From Labrenzia sp. OB1 (GTDB lineage Bacteria; Pseudomonadota; Alphaproteobacteria; Rhizobiales; Stappiaceae), in NCBI RefSeq assembly GCF_001624695.1, contig NZ_JSEP01000012.1:62001-126000 (forward strand): DNA of 64,000 nucleotides. Reading direction: 5' to 3'. Made by a program: the position numbers and the translations under genes. Below the pieces are notes generated by a model, which saw only the letters and a list, made by a program, of their open reading frames with translations, was not told the origin of the DNA and made no database searches. Positions 1 through 10,063 of the stretch are shown here, piece after piece; positions within the stretch are counted from its first letter, which is position 1, and every line of letters begins with the position of its first letter.

Positions 1-854
1 TCGTCAAGATCGGCCGTACCCACACCCAGGACGCCACACCGTTGACCCTCGGCCAGGAGTTCGGCGGCTATGCGGCTCAGCTTGAGCTTGGAATTCGGCG
101 GGTCACTGAAGCACTCGACGGACTTTACGACCTGGCGCAGGGTGGTACCGCCGTGGGCACTGGGCTCAATACGAAAAAGGGCTTTGCGGAACAATTCGCC
201 GCCCAGGTGGCCGACATCACGGGGCTGTCGTTCCGCTCGGCTGCGAACAAGTTCGAAGCGCTGGCGGCGCATGACGCCTATGTTTACGCCCATGGCGCCT
301 TGAACACTGTTGCCGTTTCGCTGTTCAAGATCGCAAACGACATCCGCTTTCTCGGCTCCGGACCAAGGTCCGGCCTCGGGGAGCTTTCCCTGCCGGAAAA
401 CGAACCGGGGTCCTCGATCATGCCCGGCAAGGTCAATCCGACGCAATGCGAGGCGCTGACCATGGTCTGTGCCCAGGTGCACGGCAATCAGGCCACGATT
501 TCCTTTGCCGGAAGCCAGGGACATTTCGAACTCAACGTTTTCAAGCCGGTCATGGCATTTGCCATGCTGCAGTCGATCAGGCTGCTTGCCGACGCCTCGG
601 TCAGCTTTGCCGACCGCTGCGTTACAGGCATCAGGGCCAATGAGGCCAACATCACGGCCCTGATGGAGCGTTCTCTGATGCTTGTGACGGCACTGGCGCC
701 GGCCATCGGTTACGACAAGGCGACCGAGATTGCCAAGACCGCGCACAAGAACGGAACCTCCCTGCGCGAAGAGGCCCTCGGTCTCGGCTATGTCACGGCA
801 GAGCAGTTCGACGCACTTGTACGCCCCGAGCAGATGATCGGTCCGAGCGACTGA
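1..854 (+). CDS. fumC: Fumarate hydratase class II, 5'-truncated by the window edge
   Basis: Class II fumarase, interconverting fumarate and malate in the TCA cycle in the cytoplasm. The reading frame is open from base 3, ahead of any start codon ([22 protein letters not shown]), so the gene begins outside the window. About 283 residues are visible, and roughly 180 N-terminal residues of the usual ~460 are missing. The fumarase/aspartase signature [11 protein letters not shown] is seen at about bases 409-441, and the C-terminal domain ends at a TGA. It is convergent with the B6 operon and there is no sign that it belongs to it, although B6 degradation yields succinic semialdehyde that would feed the same cycle. 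Confidence 0.97.
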   Translation, partial: VKIGRTHTQDATPLTLGQEFGGYAAQLELGIRRVTEALDGLYDLAQGGTAVGTGLNTKKGFAEQFAAQVADITGLSFRSAANKFEALAAHDAYVYAHGALNTVAVSLFKIANDIRFLGSGPRSGLGELSLPENEPGSSIMPGKVNPTQCEALTMVCAQVHGNQATISFAGSQGHFELNVFKPVMAFAMLQSIRLLADASVSFADRCVTGIRANEANITALMERSLMLVTALAPAIGYDKATEIAKTAHKNGTSLREEALGLGYVTAEQFDALVRPEQMIGPSD

Positions 855-911
855 AGCTCTCGAAAATCCGGGACACAGGTGAACCTGAGCCTTGACCCTG
901 GCCTTCACAAA

Positions 912-961
912 GCTGGTTTCGGTTGTGAACGAACGCAAACCAGCGCTGTTTCACAACCGAA
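912..961. other. Overlapping inverted repeats between fumC and the B6 operon
   Basis: Two perfect inverted repeats share bases 918-919 and so cannot form together. GCTGGTTT (912-919) pairs with AAACCAGC (937-944). TTCGGTTGTGAA (918-929) pairs with TTCACAACCGAA (950-961). The 12-bp stem is the stronger. It lies between two convergent genes and lacks a U-tract, so it could be a bidirectional 3'-end stabiliser, but it is not a classical intrinsic terminator. Confidence 0.5.
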
Positions 962-989
962 TTCCGACAACCCGGGTTGAGCATGAGCG

Positions 990-1733
<744 letters not shown>

Positions 1734-1767
1734 TCACTCAATCCTTTCGTTGTTGCAGTGCCCGGTT

Positions 1768-2952
1768 CTAGTCGTCTATCGCTGCGTCCCACGCGGCCTG
1801 AGCAGCAGCAAGTCCTGCCGCCACATCCACCGTTGCACCAGAGGCCTTCAGAGCACCGCCCAGGGCGGAGACCGCCAGAAGGGCGTAGGCCGGTTGTGCG
1901 GTCGGTCCCATGTGGCCAATACGGATCAGCTTTCCCAGTGTTTCAGCCCGGCCGGCCGACATGGACACCCCATAGCGAGCCCGCGCCTCCTTGAGCACAG
2001 GACCGGCGTCAATGCCGTCAGGCATTCGTACGGCCGTTGCGGTTGGCGATGCGATGTCTTCCGAGGCCGGCCAGAGGTCCACACCCATCGCCTTGATGCC
2101 TTCACGGCAAACTCTTGCAGTCAGCGCATGACGCTCCCAGACGGCTTCCGGGCCTTCTTCGAGATAGCGGTCAAGCGCGGCATCGAGACCGTTGATCTCG
2201 GCCACGGACGGCGTGAAAGGGAATGGCTCGGTTTTCTTCCAGGCGTTCTTCCAGTCCGTGAAGCTGAGCATGGAAGCAAACGGAGCATCGGGATTGCCCT
2301 CGATCTTGGCCCACCCCTGTGCGGAGACGGCGACGAGCGACAGCGATGGCGGGCAGCCCAGGCACTTGTTCGGGCCTGTGACGTAAACAGCTGCCTGACT
2401 GGAGGTCGGACCCGTCGGCATTCCGGCCCAGGACGACACCGCGTCTACAAGAAGCAATGCCCCCGATTCAGCGGCAACGGCACCAATGGCATCGATATCA
2501 TTGATAGTTCCCGACGGAGTGTCATGGTGGCAAACGCAGACCACACTGACCTCTGGGTTTTCCTTGAGGAACGAGCGGACCTGATCGGGATCGATCGCAG
2601 TGTCATAGGCCACTTCGATCTCTTCGACCCTCTTGGCATAACGCTTGGCCCAATAGCCAAAGCCCTTGCCATAGACGCCGGAGGCAAGGTTCAGCACCAC
2701 GTCCTCCTTGCCTATCAGGGACGCTGCTGCGCCTTCGAGCGCTAGAACCGGCTCACCCTGAAGGATGAGCGGCGGCAGATCGCACGCCAACGCCTTTTGC
2801 GCCTTCAACGTGACATTCTCGAAAAAGGCTTGGAACGCAGGGTCGTAATCGTAGAGCACTGTTTTACCCAATGCGCGCAGCACCTCGGGATAAGCGTCCA
2901 CAGGGCCGGCCGTGAGAGTGAAGACCGGCGATTTCGTTTCGGGATACTTCAT
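1768..2952 (-). CDS. ppaT: Pyridoxamine-pyruvate transaminase
   Basis: PLP-fold class V-type aminotransferase of 394 residues that converts pyridoxamine plus pyruvate into pyridoxal plus alanine, letting the cell feed pyridoxamine into the B6 degradation route. The probable catalytic lysine is in VTGPNKCLG near residue 198. LNLASGVYGKGFGYWAKRY and IRIGHMGPTAQP match the M. loti mlr6806 protein as I remember it. It lies 10 bp from the lactonase stop-start junction and 34 bp from the dehydrogenase, so the three are co-transcribed. The family is related to alanine-glyoxylate and serine aminotransferases, the main alternative if context were ignored. Confidence 0.92.
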   Translation of the reverse strand: MKYPETKSPVFTLTAGPVDAYPEVLRALGKTVLYDYDPAFQAFFENVTLKAQKALACDLPPLILQGEPVLALEGAAASLIGKEDVVLNLASGVYGKGFGYWAKRYAKRVEEIEVAYDTAIDPDQVRSFLKENPEVSVVCVCHHDTPSGTINDIDAIGAVAAESGALLLVDAVSSWAGMPTGPTSSQAAVYVTGPNKCLGCPPSLSLVAVSAQGWAKIEGNPDAPFASMLSFTDWKNAWKKTEPFPFTPSVAEINGLDAALDRYLEEGPEAVWERHALTARVCREGIKAMGVDLWPASEDIASPTATAVRMPDGIDAGPVLKEARARYGVSMSAGRAETLGKLIRIGHMGPTAQPAYALLAVSALGGALKASGATVDVAAGLAAAQAAWDAAIDD

Positions 2953-2962
2953 CGGGTGCTCC

Positions 2963-3781
<819 letters not shown>

Positions 3782-3833
3782 TCATGTTGCCCGGTCCCCG
3801 TCTTCAGGAATGGGAATGGTAGGTAGCGGCGCG

Positions 3834-4769
3834 TTAGCGGGCGCCGCGTTCATAGGCAGCGCCCAGTGCCGCGGGCAGTTTCGCCCGGCGGCCGAAAAGC
3901 ACCAGGACCAGCATCACCGCCGCAAAAGGCAGCATCTGGATAACGTCGGTGGGGATGTTCGACCCCGCGACCTGCAGTGCGGTGGTCAACGACAGCGCGG
4001 CTCCGAAAATCAGTGAGCCGATCAAGACCCAGAGGGGCCTGCCCCGCGCCAGCATGGCGAGAACTATGCCGATGAATCCTGCACCGCCGGTCATGAAGGG
4101 AATGAACAGCCCTGCCCCGATATTGGCGAGATAGGCACCGCCGAGGCCAGCCATGGCACCGGTGAACAGCACCGCGACGACGCGAATGCCGAGCACGTTG
4201 CCGCCGGCCACGTCCAGCGCCGCCGGACGCTCCCCGGCCGCACTCAAGGTCATGCCAAGATTGGTGCGCCGATAAAGGTATGCCAGCACCACGACAGCGA
4301 TAAGTGCGAGATAGACGATCAGATGCCGCCCGAAGAGGGAAGGTCCAATCACTGGCAGATCGGTCAATCCCGGGATATTCAACCGCTCGGGCGCAGGCAG
4401 GCGTGGATAGGTGCGGGAAAACTGAAAATGGTGGAGCAGCGCGGTTAGCCCTTCCACCCCAAGCGTCAGGCCGATGCCGATCACGATCTGGTTCAGGCCC
4501 AACCGGACGCACAGCACCGCCATCACAATGGCCGTCAGCACGCCGCCGAGAATGCCCCCGAGAAATCCCAGCCAAAGCGAATTGGTCTCGAAGGCGACGA
4601 GAAAGCCGACATAGGCCCCCATCAACATCATGCCCTCGATGCCGATGTTCAGCACCCCCGCCTTCTCCGACATCTGCTCTCCCAATCCCGCGAGCAGTAT
4701 CGGGATGGCGGCAACGATCGCGCCGGTCAAAAGAGACGAAAGGAACGCTTCAGTCAGCAAGCCACTCAT
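3834..4769 (-). CDS. BMP-type ABC importer, permease 2
   Basis: Integral membrane permease of 311 residues in the branched-chain/BPD_transp_2 superfamily. The family signature EKAGVLNIGIEG is near residues 35-46, and about eight to ten hydrophobic segments follow. Such permeases pair with BMP-family lipoprotein or periplasmic binding proteins, as in nucleoside importers (YufQ-like). It is one base away from the partner permease upstream and lies within the B6 operon, so a B6 vitamer or pathway intermediate is the inferred substrate. Sequence alone would suggest a purine or other nucleoside, so the substrate is unproven. Confidence 0.85.
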   Translation of the reverse strand: MSGLLTEAFLSSLLTGAIVAAIPILLAGLGEQMSEKAGVLNIGIEGMMLMGAYVGFLVAFETNSLWLGFLGGILGGVLTAIVMAVLCVRLGLNQIVIGIGLTLGVEGLTALLHHFQFSRTYPRLPAPERLNIPGLTDLPVIGPSLFGRHLIVYLALIAVVVLAYLYRRTNLGMTLSAAGERPAALDVAGGNVLGIRVVAVLFTGAMAGLGGAYLANIGAGLFIPFMTGGAGFIGIVLAMLARGRPLWVLIGSLIFGAALSLTTALQVAGSNIPTDVIQMLPFAAVMLVLVLFGRRAKLPAALGAAYERGAR

Positions 4770-4770
4770 C

Positions 4771-5880
4771 TCAACGTTCCTTCTTGCGTTTGTGGTGATC
4801 GATATACTCGCCCAGCCCCAGGCAGATCAGCAGGCTGGCGACAAGCACAAGAGTGAAGTCCTGCGGCACCCCGAGACGCCGCGCGGCGCTCTCGCTGCCG
4901 ATCATGAGAGCGGAGTAAAAGAAAACCAGAACGATGGCCCCTACCCCGTTGAACCGCGCAAGAAAGACCAGCGGGATGACCATAAGTCCGTAAGCGGGAT
5001 TCCAGTTGGCGCGGACATTCCCGGCGACGCCGAGGATCTCCGAGGCGCCGGCAAGCCCTGCAAAACCTGCGGACAACCCGAATGTCGCCAGGGTCAGCAG
5101 CGGTACCGACAAGCCAGCATGGGTCGCCGCAAGAGGGTTGGCACCCACCATCCGCAACCGCAATCCGAAGGCAGTGCGGGTCATCATCAGATGGACGGCC
5201 AAAACCGCGATCAGACCCCAGATCAAGCCGCTGGAAATGGAAGTATCGAAAAGCCGTGGAAGCCGATCTTCCACCGGCAGGGTGCGCGTCTGCGGTACAG
5301 TGGTTTCCGGATCCCTGAAGACCAGCTTGACCAGTGTTGAGGCGAGCAGAACGCCGAGAAAGGACATCATCAAGGTGGTGATGATCTCGTTCACGCCCTG
5401 ATACGCCTTGAGCAGCGCAGGAATGAGCGACCAAACCGCGCCAACCAGAGCGGCCAGCACAAAGCCCGCCAGAAGCACCGCCCACCCCGGCAAAACGCCA
5501 ACCAGCAGAGGCGCGCTTGCAGCTGAAATGACTGCACCGAGCAGGAACTGCCCGTCAGTTCCCAAATTCCAGATCCCCGCACGGAAGGCAATGATCAGAC
5601 TGGCGCAAAGAAACAGAAGTGGCGCCATTCTTGTGGCTGTTTGCTGCAAGCCCAGTCCTGAAAAAAGGGATCTCTCCAGGATATAGCCGTAGTAGGTAAG
5701 CGGATTGACCCCGACCAGCATCAGGATGAGCGCAGACAGAAGGAAGGCCGCGAGAATCGGGCCGACGGTCAATGTCAGGACCCGCTGGAGCGCACTGCGC
5801 TCAGTCACCGTTCTCGCGATACCGTCCACGTTGGTCTCAGGGTCCGCCGATACCGGATTCATATCGTCTTGTATGGTCAT
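4771..5880 (-). CDS. BMP-type ABC importer, permease 1
   Basis: Permease of 369 residues (YufP-like) with a roughly 40-residue polar N-terminus followed by multiple membrane segments. It contains FRAGIWNLGTDGQFLLGA near residues 104-121, the equivalent of the NIGxEGQ signature of this permease class. The start overlaps the ATPase stop by 4 bp (ATGA), so translation is probably coupled. With the neighbouring permease it forms the heterodimeric membrane channel of the importer. Confidence 0.85.
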   Translation of the reverse strand: MTIQDDMNPVSADPETNVDGIARTVTERSALQRVLTLTVGPILAAFLLSALILMLVGVNPLTYYGYILERSLFSGLGLQQTATRMAPLLFLCASLIIAFRAGIWNLGTDGQFLLGAVISAASAPLLVGVLPGWAVLLAGFVLAALVGAVWSLIPALLKAYQGVNEIITTLMMSFLGVLLASTLVKLVFRDPETTVPQTRTLPVEDRLPRLFDTSISSGLIWGLIAVLAVHLMMTRTAFGLRLRMVGANPLAATHAGLSVPLLTLATFGLSAGFAGLAGASEILGVAGNVRANWNPAYGLMVIPLVFLARFNGVGAIVLVFFYSALMIGSESAARRLGVPQDFTLVLVASLLICLGLGEYIDHHKRKKER

Positions 5881-7490
5881 GCCGTCGCCTGTTTGTAGTC
5901 TTCTTCACCGGCCATCATCCGGCCGATACGCAAGCGCAAAGCCTCGCCGCTGCCATCGTTTTTCACGATCCCCCGGATACGCCCTCCCTCCATCACCGCG
6001 ATGCGGTCCGACAACGCCATCAACTCATCCAGATCGGTAGAGATGAGCAGCACCGCCAGGCCCCGTTCGGCGATTTCGGAGATGCGCTGCCGTGAGGTAT
6101 CGATGTTCTTGAGGTCCAATCCGTATGTGGGTTTGTTGAACACCACGACGCGCGCCTCACCCAGAAGTTCGCGGCCCAGCAGGACCTTCTGAATATTGCC
6201 GCCCGAGAGCCGCCCAATCGGCGTGGTCTCGCCCGGCGCATGCACGGAAAATCTCGCAATGAGCTCGCGCGCATGTTGTGCGATGCGTTGCGGACGTTCC
6301 AGACCGTTCACCCAAAAAGGCGGTTGGCCGATATCCTTGAGGACCGTGTTCTCGGAAATCGGAAAGGCTGCGACCGAACCTTCCGCAAGCCGGTCGTCCG
6401 TGAGGTACCGAAGTCCCTTGCGCCGGCGCTGCGCAACGGTGGCGCTGGTAATGTCTTCGCCGTCAAGTTCGACCCGTCCGGAGTTGAGAGGCCGCTGACC
6501 CGCCATGGCTTCCGCCAATTGCTTCTGTCCGTTTCCGTCGATCCCGGCCACACCGACAATCTCGCCGGCCTGCAGGATCAGCGAGATATCCGCGATCCCC
6601 ATGACATCGGCGTCGCCCTGAGTGGACAGGTTCTCCAGCTTGAGAACGGTGTCATCACGTTTCGTGCTATTGCGTTGCTCGGTGGAACCGGCGCCAGCTT
6701 CACGGCCGAACATCAGGCGGACGATTTCGTCGACTGCCTGGTCCTCGGACATAGACTTCAATTGGTCGGGAACCATTTCACCCGCGAGCGCGCCCTGCTT
6801 GAGAACCGAAATACGATTGCCGTATCGATAGGCCTCAGCGAGTTTGTGGGTGATAAAGATGACAGCCAGCCCGCTTTTCACCAGCTTCTGCATCCGCTCT
6901 CCCAATTCATGCGCCCCCTGGGGCGTAAGCATGGAAGTCGCTTCGTCGAGGATCAGCACCTTGCTGTCACGCAGGAGCGCGCGGGCGATCTCGATCTGCT
7001 GCTGCTGGCCGAGCGAAAGCTCGCCGACAATGGCGTCAAGCGGCAGGGAGAGCGCGAACTCCCGTTTCAATTCCTCCATTCGTGCCGCGATCCGGGCACG
7101 GGGCGGGCGCTCGTACCAGGGCGCGCCCAGGGTAAGGTTTTCCAGAACCGTAAGTGTAGGCACCAGCATGGAGTGTTGAAAAACCGTGCTGATGCCAGCA
7201 TCGAGACTGGCCGATGGGCTGGCCAGCCGTATTTTTTTCCCATTCAGCGACAGGTAGCCTTCGTCCGGTTCCTGAAGACCCGAAAGAATGCCTACCAGCG
7301 TCGATTTGCCCGCACCGTTCTCGCCAAGAAGAACATGCACCTCACCTTGATGAAATGTGAGCGAGACGTTGTTGACCGCGATCACGCCGGGAAAGCGTTT
7401 GGTCACGCCATGTACGCCAATGACACCTGCCCTCGTTTCCGAGGACAGGCTCGTCACAGTTTCCGATGCATTTGACACGGATGCGCTCAC
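5877..7490 (-). CDS. BMP-type ABC importer, duplicated ATP-binding protein
   Basis: Tandem ABC ATPase of 537 residues (YufO-like). Domain 1 has Walker A GENGAGKST near residues 56-64, signature LSLGQQQQIEIARAL near 167-181 and Walker B VLILDEATS. Domain 2 is degenerate: the P-loop region reads GIDGNGQKQ and the Walker B region VVVFNKPTYGLD, while the signature LSGGNIQKVLLGREL is kept. That asymmetry is usual for this family. The gene overlaps both neighbours by 4 bp, giving a tight binding protein-ATPase-permease-permease unit. Confidence 0.88.
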   Translation of the reverse strand: MSASVSNASETVTSLSSETRAGVIGVHGVTKRFPGVIAVNNVSLTFHQGEVHVLLGENGAGKSTLVGILSGLQEPDEGYLSLNGKKIRLASPSASLDAGISTVFQHSMLVPTLTVLENLTLGAPWYERPPRARIAARMEELKREFALSLPLDAIVGELSLGQQQQIEIARALLRDSKVLILDEATSMLTPQGAHELGERMQKLVKSGLAVIFITHKLAEAYRYGNRISVLKQGALAGEMVPDQLKSMSEDQAVDEIVRLMFGREAGAGSTEQRNSTKRDDTVLKLENLSTQGDADVMGIADISLILQAGEIVGVAGIDGNGQKQLAEAMAGQRPLNSGRVELDGEDITSATVAQRRRKGLRYLTDDRLAEGSVAAFPISENTVLKDIGQPPFWVNGLERPQRIAQHARELIARFSVHAPGETTPIGRLSGGNIQKVLLGRELLGEARVVVFNKPTYGLDLKNIDTSRQRISEIAERGLAVLLISTDLDELMALSDRIAVMEGGRIRGIVKNDGSGEALRLRIGRMMAGEEDYKQATA

Positions 7491-8503
7491 TCCGCCACGG
7501 TGACCAGAGTACGGACATCGGCAGCTTCGAACTTGGGCTCCACCTTGATGTCCCCAGAGATGATCTGCTCACGCAGTTCCATCACCTCGTCCCACGCCTT
7601 TTCGTCTGCCTGCGGGGTCTTGATAAGTTTGACGGAATCGTCGGCCAAGCTTATGGCGTAACCACGCGTACCGAATTTATCGGCCTTCAGGTCTTCGATC
7701 ATCGCGGTGTAAACCGGGGTCATGTCCCACAACACCGAAGCCAGAAGATGCCCCTTGTCCAGTTCGGACTTGTCGCCGATCACATCGATGAAGAGCACGT
7801 CCGATCCGTCAGTGGCCTTGTTCGACTCAACAGCCTGGATCATGCCGAAGCTTGAGCCATTGCCCTGACCGAAAATGATGTCGGCGCCGGCCGCGATGAC
7901 CGAGGTGGTCACACGGTTTCCGCCGGCTGCGTCTGAATAGGCTGCCGGACCGATGACCGAGTAGAGGATCTTGACGTCCGGGTTCTCCGCGTGCACGCCC
8001 TCGGCAAAACCGATTGACTGCGAGTTCCAGGACGGCGGTTCACCGGAGACGACGATGCCGACTGTGCCGGTAGATGTCATCTTGGCGGCCAGACGTCCGG
8101 CAAGATAGGCACCTTCGTGGCCCGACAGGGTATAATCGGCCACCAGACCCTTTTCGAGAGCATCGGGACTGTCGACTATGGCGACCGGTACGCCGGTTTC
8201 CTTGGCGATCTCGGGACCGGCGGTGTTGTAGCCGCTGGCATGCGCGATCATCAGGTCGGCACCATCGGCCGCCAGCTCGCGCATCGGTGCACGGACGTCA
8301 CCGTAGCCCAGACCTTCCGCGATGATGACTTCGGTGCCCGTCGCCTTGGCGGCAGCCTTGGCAGCTTCGACACCCTGCTGGTTCCAGCCGAAGTCACTCC
8401 CCTGTTCCGGCGTAAGGATGGCTATGGTATCAACCTCGCCAGCAAGTGCCGCCGGGGTGGTCAGCACCACGCTGAGCGCGGCGGATATAAGTAGGTTTCT
8501 CAT
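7487..8503 (-). CDS. BMP-family periplasmic binding protein
   Basis: Solute-binding protein of the BMP/Med (PnrA-like) family, 338 residues from the ATG ending at base 8503. This start gives a clean Sec signal peptide (MRNLLISAALSVVLTTPAALA, cleavage before GE) and has GGGA about 9 bases upstream; a longer open frame to 8614 would bury the signal. The mature protein begins DTIAILTPEQGSDFGWNQQGVEAA and contains GVPVAIVDSP and GIVVSG blocks typical of the family. First gene of the minus-strand ABC-lactonase-PPAT-PLDH unit. BMP proteins usually bind nucleosides; here a B6 vitamer is inferred from context only. Confidence 0.82.
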   Translation of the reverse strand: MRNLLISAALSVVLTTPAALAGEVDTIAILTPEQGSDFGWNQQGVEAAKAAAKATGTEVIIAEGLGYGDVRAPMRELAADGADLMIAHASGYNTAGPEIAKETGVPVAIVDSPDALEKGLVADYTLSGHEGAYLAGRLAAKMTSTGTVGIVVSGEPPSWNSQSIGFAEGVHAENPDVKILYSVIGPAAYSDAAGGNRVTTSVIAAGADIIFGQGNGSSFGMIQAVESNKATDGSDVLFIDVIGDKSELDKGHLLASVLWDMTPVYTAMIEDLKADKFGTRGYAISLADDSVKLIKTPQADEKAWDEVMELREQIISGDIKVEPKFEAADVRTLVTVAE

Positions 8504-9002
8504 GATGTTGTTCCCACAATGGTTGTCAGATTCCAGTTGGAAGACGAAATCAGTCGGCAGACGTTTCATTGTTTTTGTCGCCCTGTCTGCTGGGCTTTCC
8601 TCACTCCCGGCCATGGCCGAAAGCGGAGCTTATGTGCCCTATTCAGGGATCGTTCACGGGACCGAAGGCGCTGACCCGGTCGAAATTTCCATTGTCAACG
8701 AGACTGGCGTTCAGCTCGATTGCAAAGCCGCGCTGGCTCACTGGTATTCCGAAGAACTCGGACGCATTGCCCCGAGCGGCGAACTGACGCTGACGCTTTG
8801 GCACGACCCCGAGACGGGAGTTCTCAACTTGATGAACGCGACCGACGACCGGATGCCATTGGAAGCGCTCTGGTGCTCCGCCGACACCGTCCGGACGCGG
8901 CTCGACCTGCCTATTGCCGCCGGCAAGACAGAAGCGACGCTGCGGTTCCTTTGCCGTACCGGCGGTGACACGGGTCTGAGCTGCAGAGGCACGGGCGGCT
9001 AG
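8502..9002 (+). CDS. Putative exported protein of unknown function
   Basis: An open frame of about 166 residues with a signal-peptide-like start: basic WKTKSVGRR, then hydrophobic FIVFVALSAGLSSLP, then AMA before ESGAY. The mature ~125 residues contain three or four cysteines (LDCKAAL, LWCSAD, FLCRTG, LSCRG) and read as a beta-rich secreted domain. I do not recognise the family. It is the only plus-strand gene inside the minus-strand locus and fills the gap between the TRAP binding protein and the BMP protein. The start is uncertain: ATG at 8502 or 8505 would overlap the start codon of the divergent BMP gene, and a TTG at 8523 is possible. Confidence 0.6.
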   Translation: MMLFPQWLSDSSWKTKSVGRRFIVFVALSAGLSSLPAMAESGAYVPYSGIVHGTEGADPVEISIVNETGVQLDCKAALAHWYSEELGRIAPSGELTLTLWHDPETGVLNLMNATDDRMPLEALWCSADTVRTRLDLPIAAGKTEATLRFLCRTGGDTGLSCRGTGG

Positions 9003-9007
9003 CTGGA

Positions 9008-10036
9008 TCATTGAGCGCGGACCGCCTCGAGTTTCGAGATGATCTGGTCACGCACTTCCACCACGTCCGCTTGGTCCGAAATGACCTCGTCGGTTACTCT
9101 TGCGAAGGTTTCCTGCAGTTCGGCCTGCTGATCGTCGGGAAGGATCTGGATCTCGCCACCGTTGTCCAACCACGCTTTTTCAGCGCGCTGCACATTCTCC
9201 ACTCCCCAGGGAAAAACGGTTTCCTCAGCCGCCCGGCCAGCCTCGATGATGGCAGTCTTCACCTCGTCGGACTGCGACTGGAACCAGGCTTCGTTGACCA
9301 GTGTCACCGAAACAATCTGGTTCATGTTGATGTTGGTGACGTACTTGGCGGTATCGTAAAACTTGAAGGCGGTCAGGATCGGAATCCCCGCCAGCATGCC
9401 GTCAATGCCGCCGGCCTGGAGCTGCGGAGTGACTTCGGACAGCGCGAGTGGCGTGGGATTCACGCCGATTGCCTTCATCGGCTCCATCTGAAGCGGCGAT
9501 GCGAAGGTTCGCACCTTGAGACCTTCGAACCCGTCGATTGAAGTCACCGGCTCTCGTGTGAGGATCTGGGTGGGGGAATTAAAGATCGCGCCGATGATGC
9601 GCACGCCCTTGTCCAGGAACAGGGTTTCCATGTAGTCGCGGAATTCCTGGTCGTGGATCACCGCGCTCACTTCATCCGCATTCTTGAAGAGGCCTGGGAC
9701 ATCGAAGGCCTGGAAACGCGGATCGACATTGGTGACGAACGAGGTCGGCGTGGTGAATGCCTCAATCGTGCCGAGCAGCACTCCTTCCGACATCCGCGGT
9801 ATCGCACCAAGCTGCGAGGCCGGGTAGATTTCAACCTTCAGGGCATCACCGACACGGGCTTCGACTTCTTTCTGGAACTCCTTCTGCCACTCGTGCTGCA
9901 CGTCGTTGATGGTCGCAGAAGCGAGTTTCATGGTGCTTTGCTGAGCGTGGGCAGCACCGGCGATTGGCAGCATCAGGGCGAGAGCTGTGCCGAATGCACC
10001 CACGGCAAGTGACAGGCGTTTGGTGTATGACGTCAT
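9008..10036 (-). CDS. TRAP transporter solute-binding protein (DctP family)
   Basis: Periplasmic binding protein of 342 residues. The signal peptide is basic SYTKR, a hydrophobic stretch to about residue 28, and AHA before QQS. DctP-family landmarks include IYPASQLG near residue 70, FEGLKVRTFASPLQMEP near 170, and a conserved Arg in VRTF that usually salt-bridges a carboxylate ligand. It precedes nothing on its strand until the BMP gene 505 bp on and follows the DctM gene by 27 bp. Within the B6 operon an anionic B6 catabolite such as 4-pyridoxate is a reasonable but unproven substrate. Confidence 0.88.
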   Translation of the reverse strand: MTSYTKRLSLAVGAFGTALALMLPIAGAAHAQQSTMKLASATINDVQHEWQKEFQKEVEARVGDALKVEIYPASQLGAIPRMSEGVLLGTIEAFTTPTSFVTNVDPRFQAFDVPGLFKNADEVSAVIHDQEFRDYMETLFLDKGVRIIGAIFNSPTQILTREPVTSIDGFEGLKVRTFASPLQMEPMKAIGVNPTPLALSEVTPQLQAGGIDGMLAGIPILTAFKFYDTAKYVTNINMNQIVSVTLVNEAWFQSQSDEVKTAIIEAGRAAEETVFPWGVENVQRAEKAWLDNGGEIQILPDDQQAELQETFARVTDEVISDQADVVEVRDQIISKLEAVRAQ

Positions 10037-10063
10037 ATTTATCCTCCATGTGCTTCAATGCAC

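Noticed and set aside
6240..7475. Plus-strand frame of 411 codons opposite the ABC ATPase
   Set aside because: It is antisense to clear Walker and signature motifs and has no coherent protein features.
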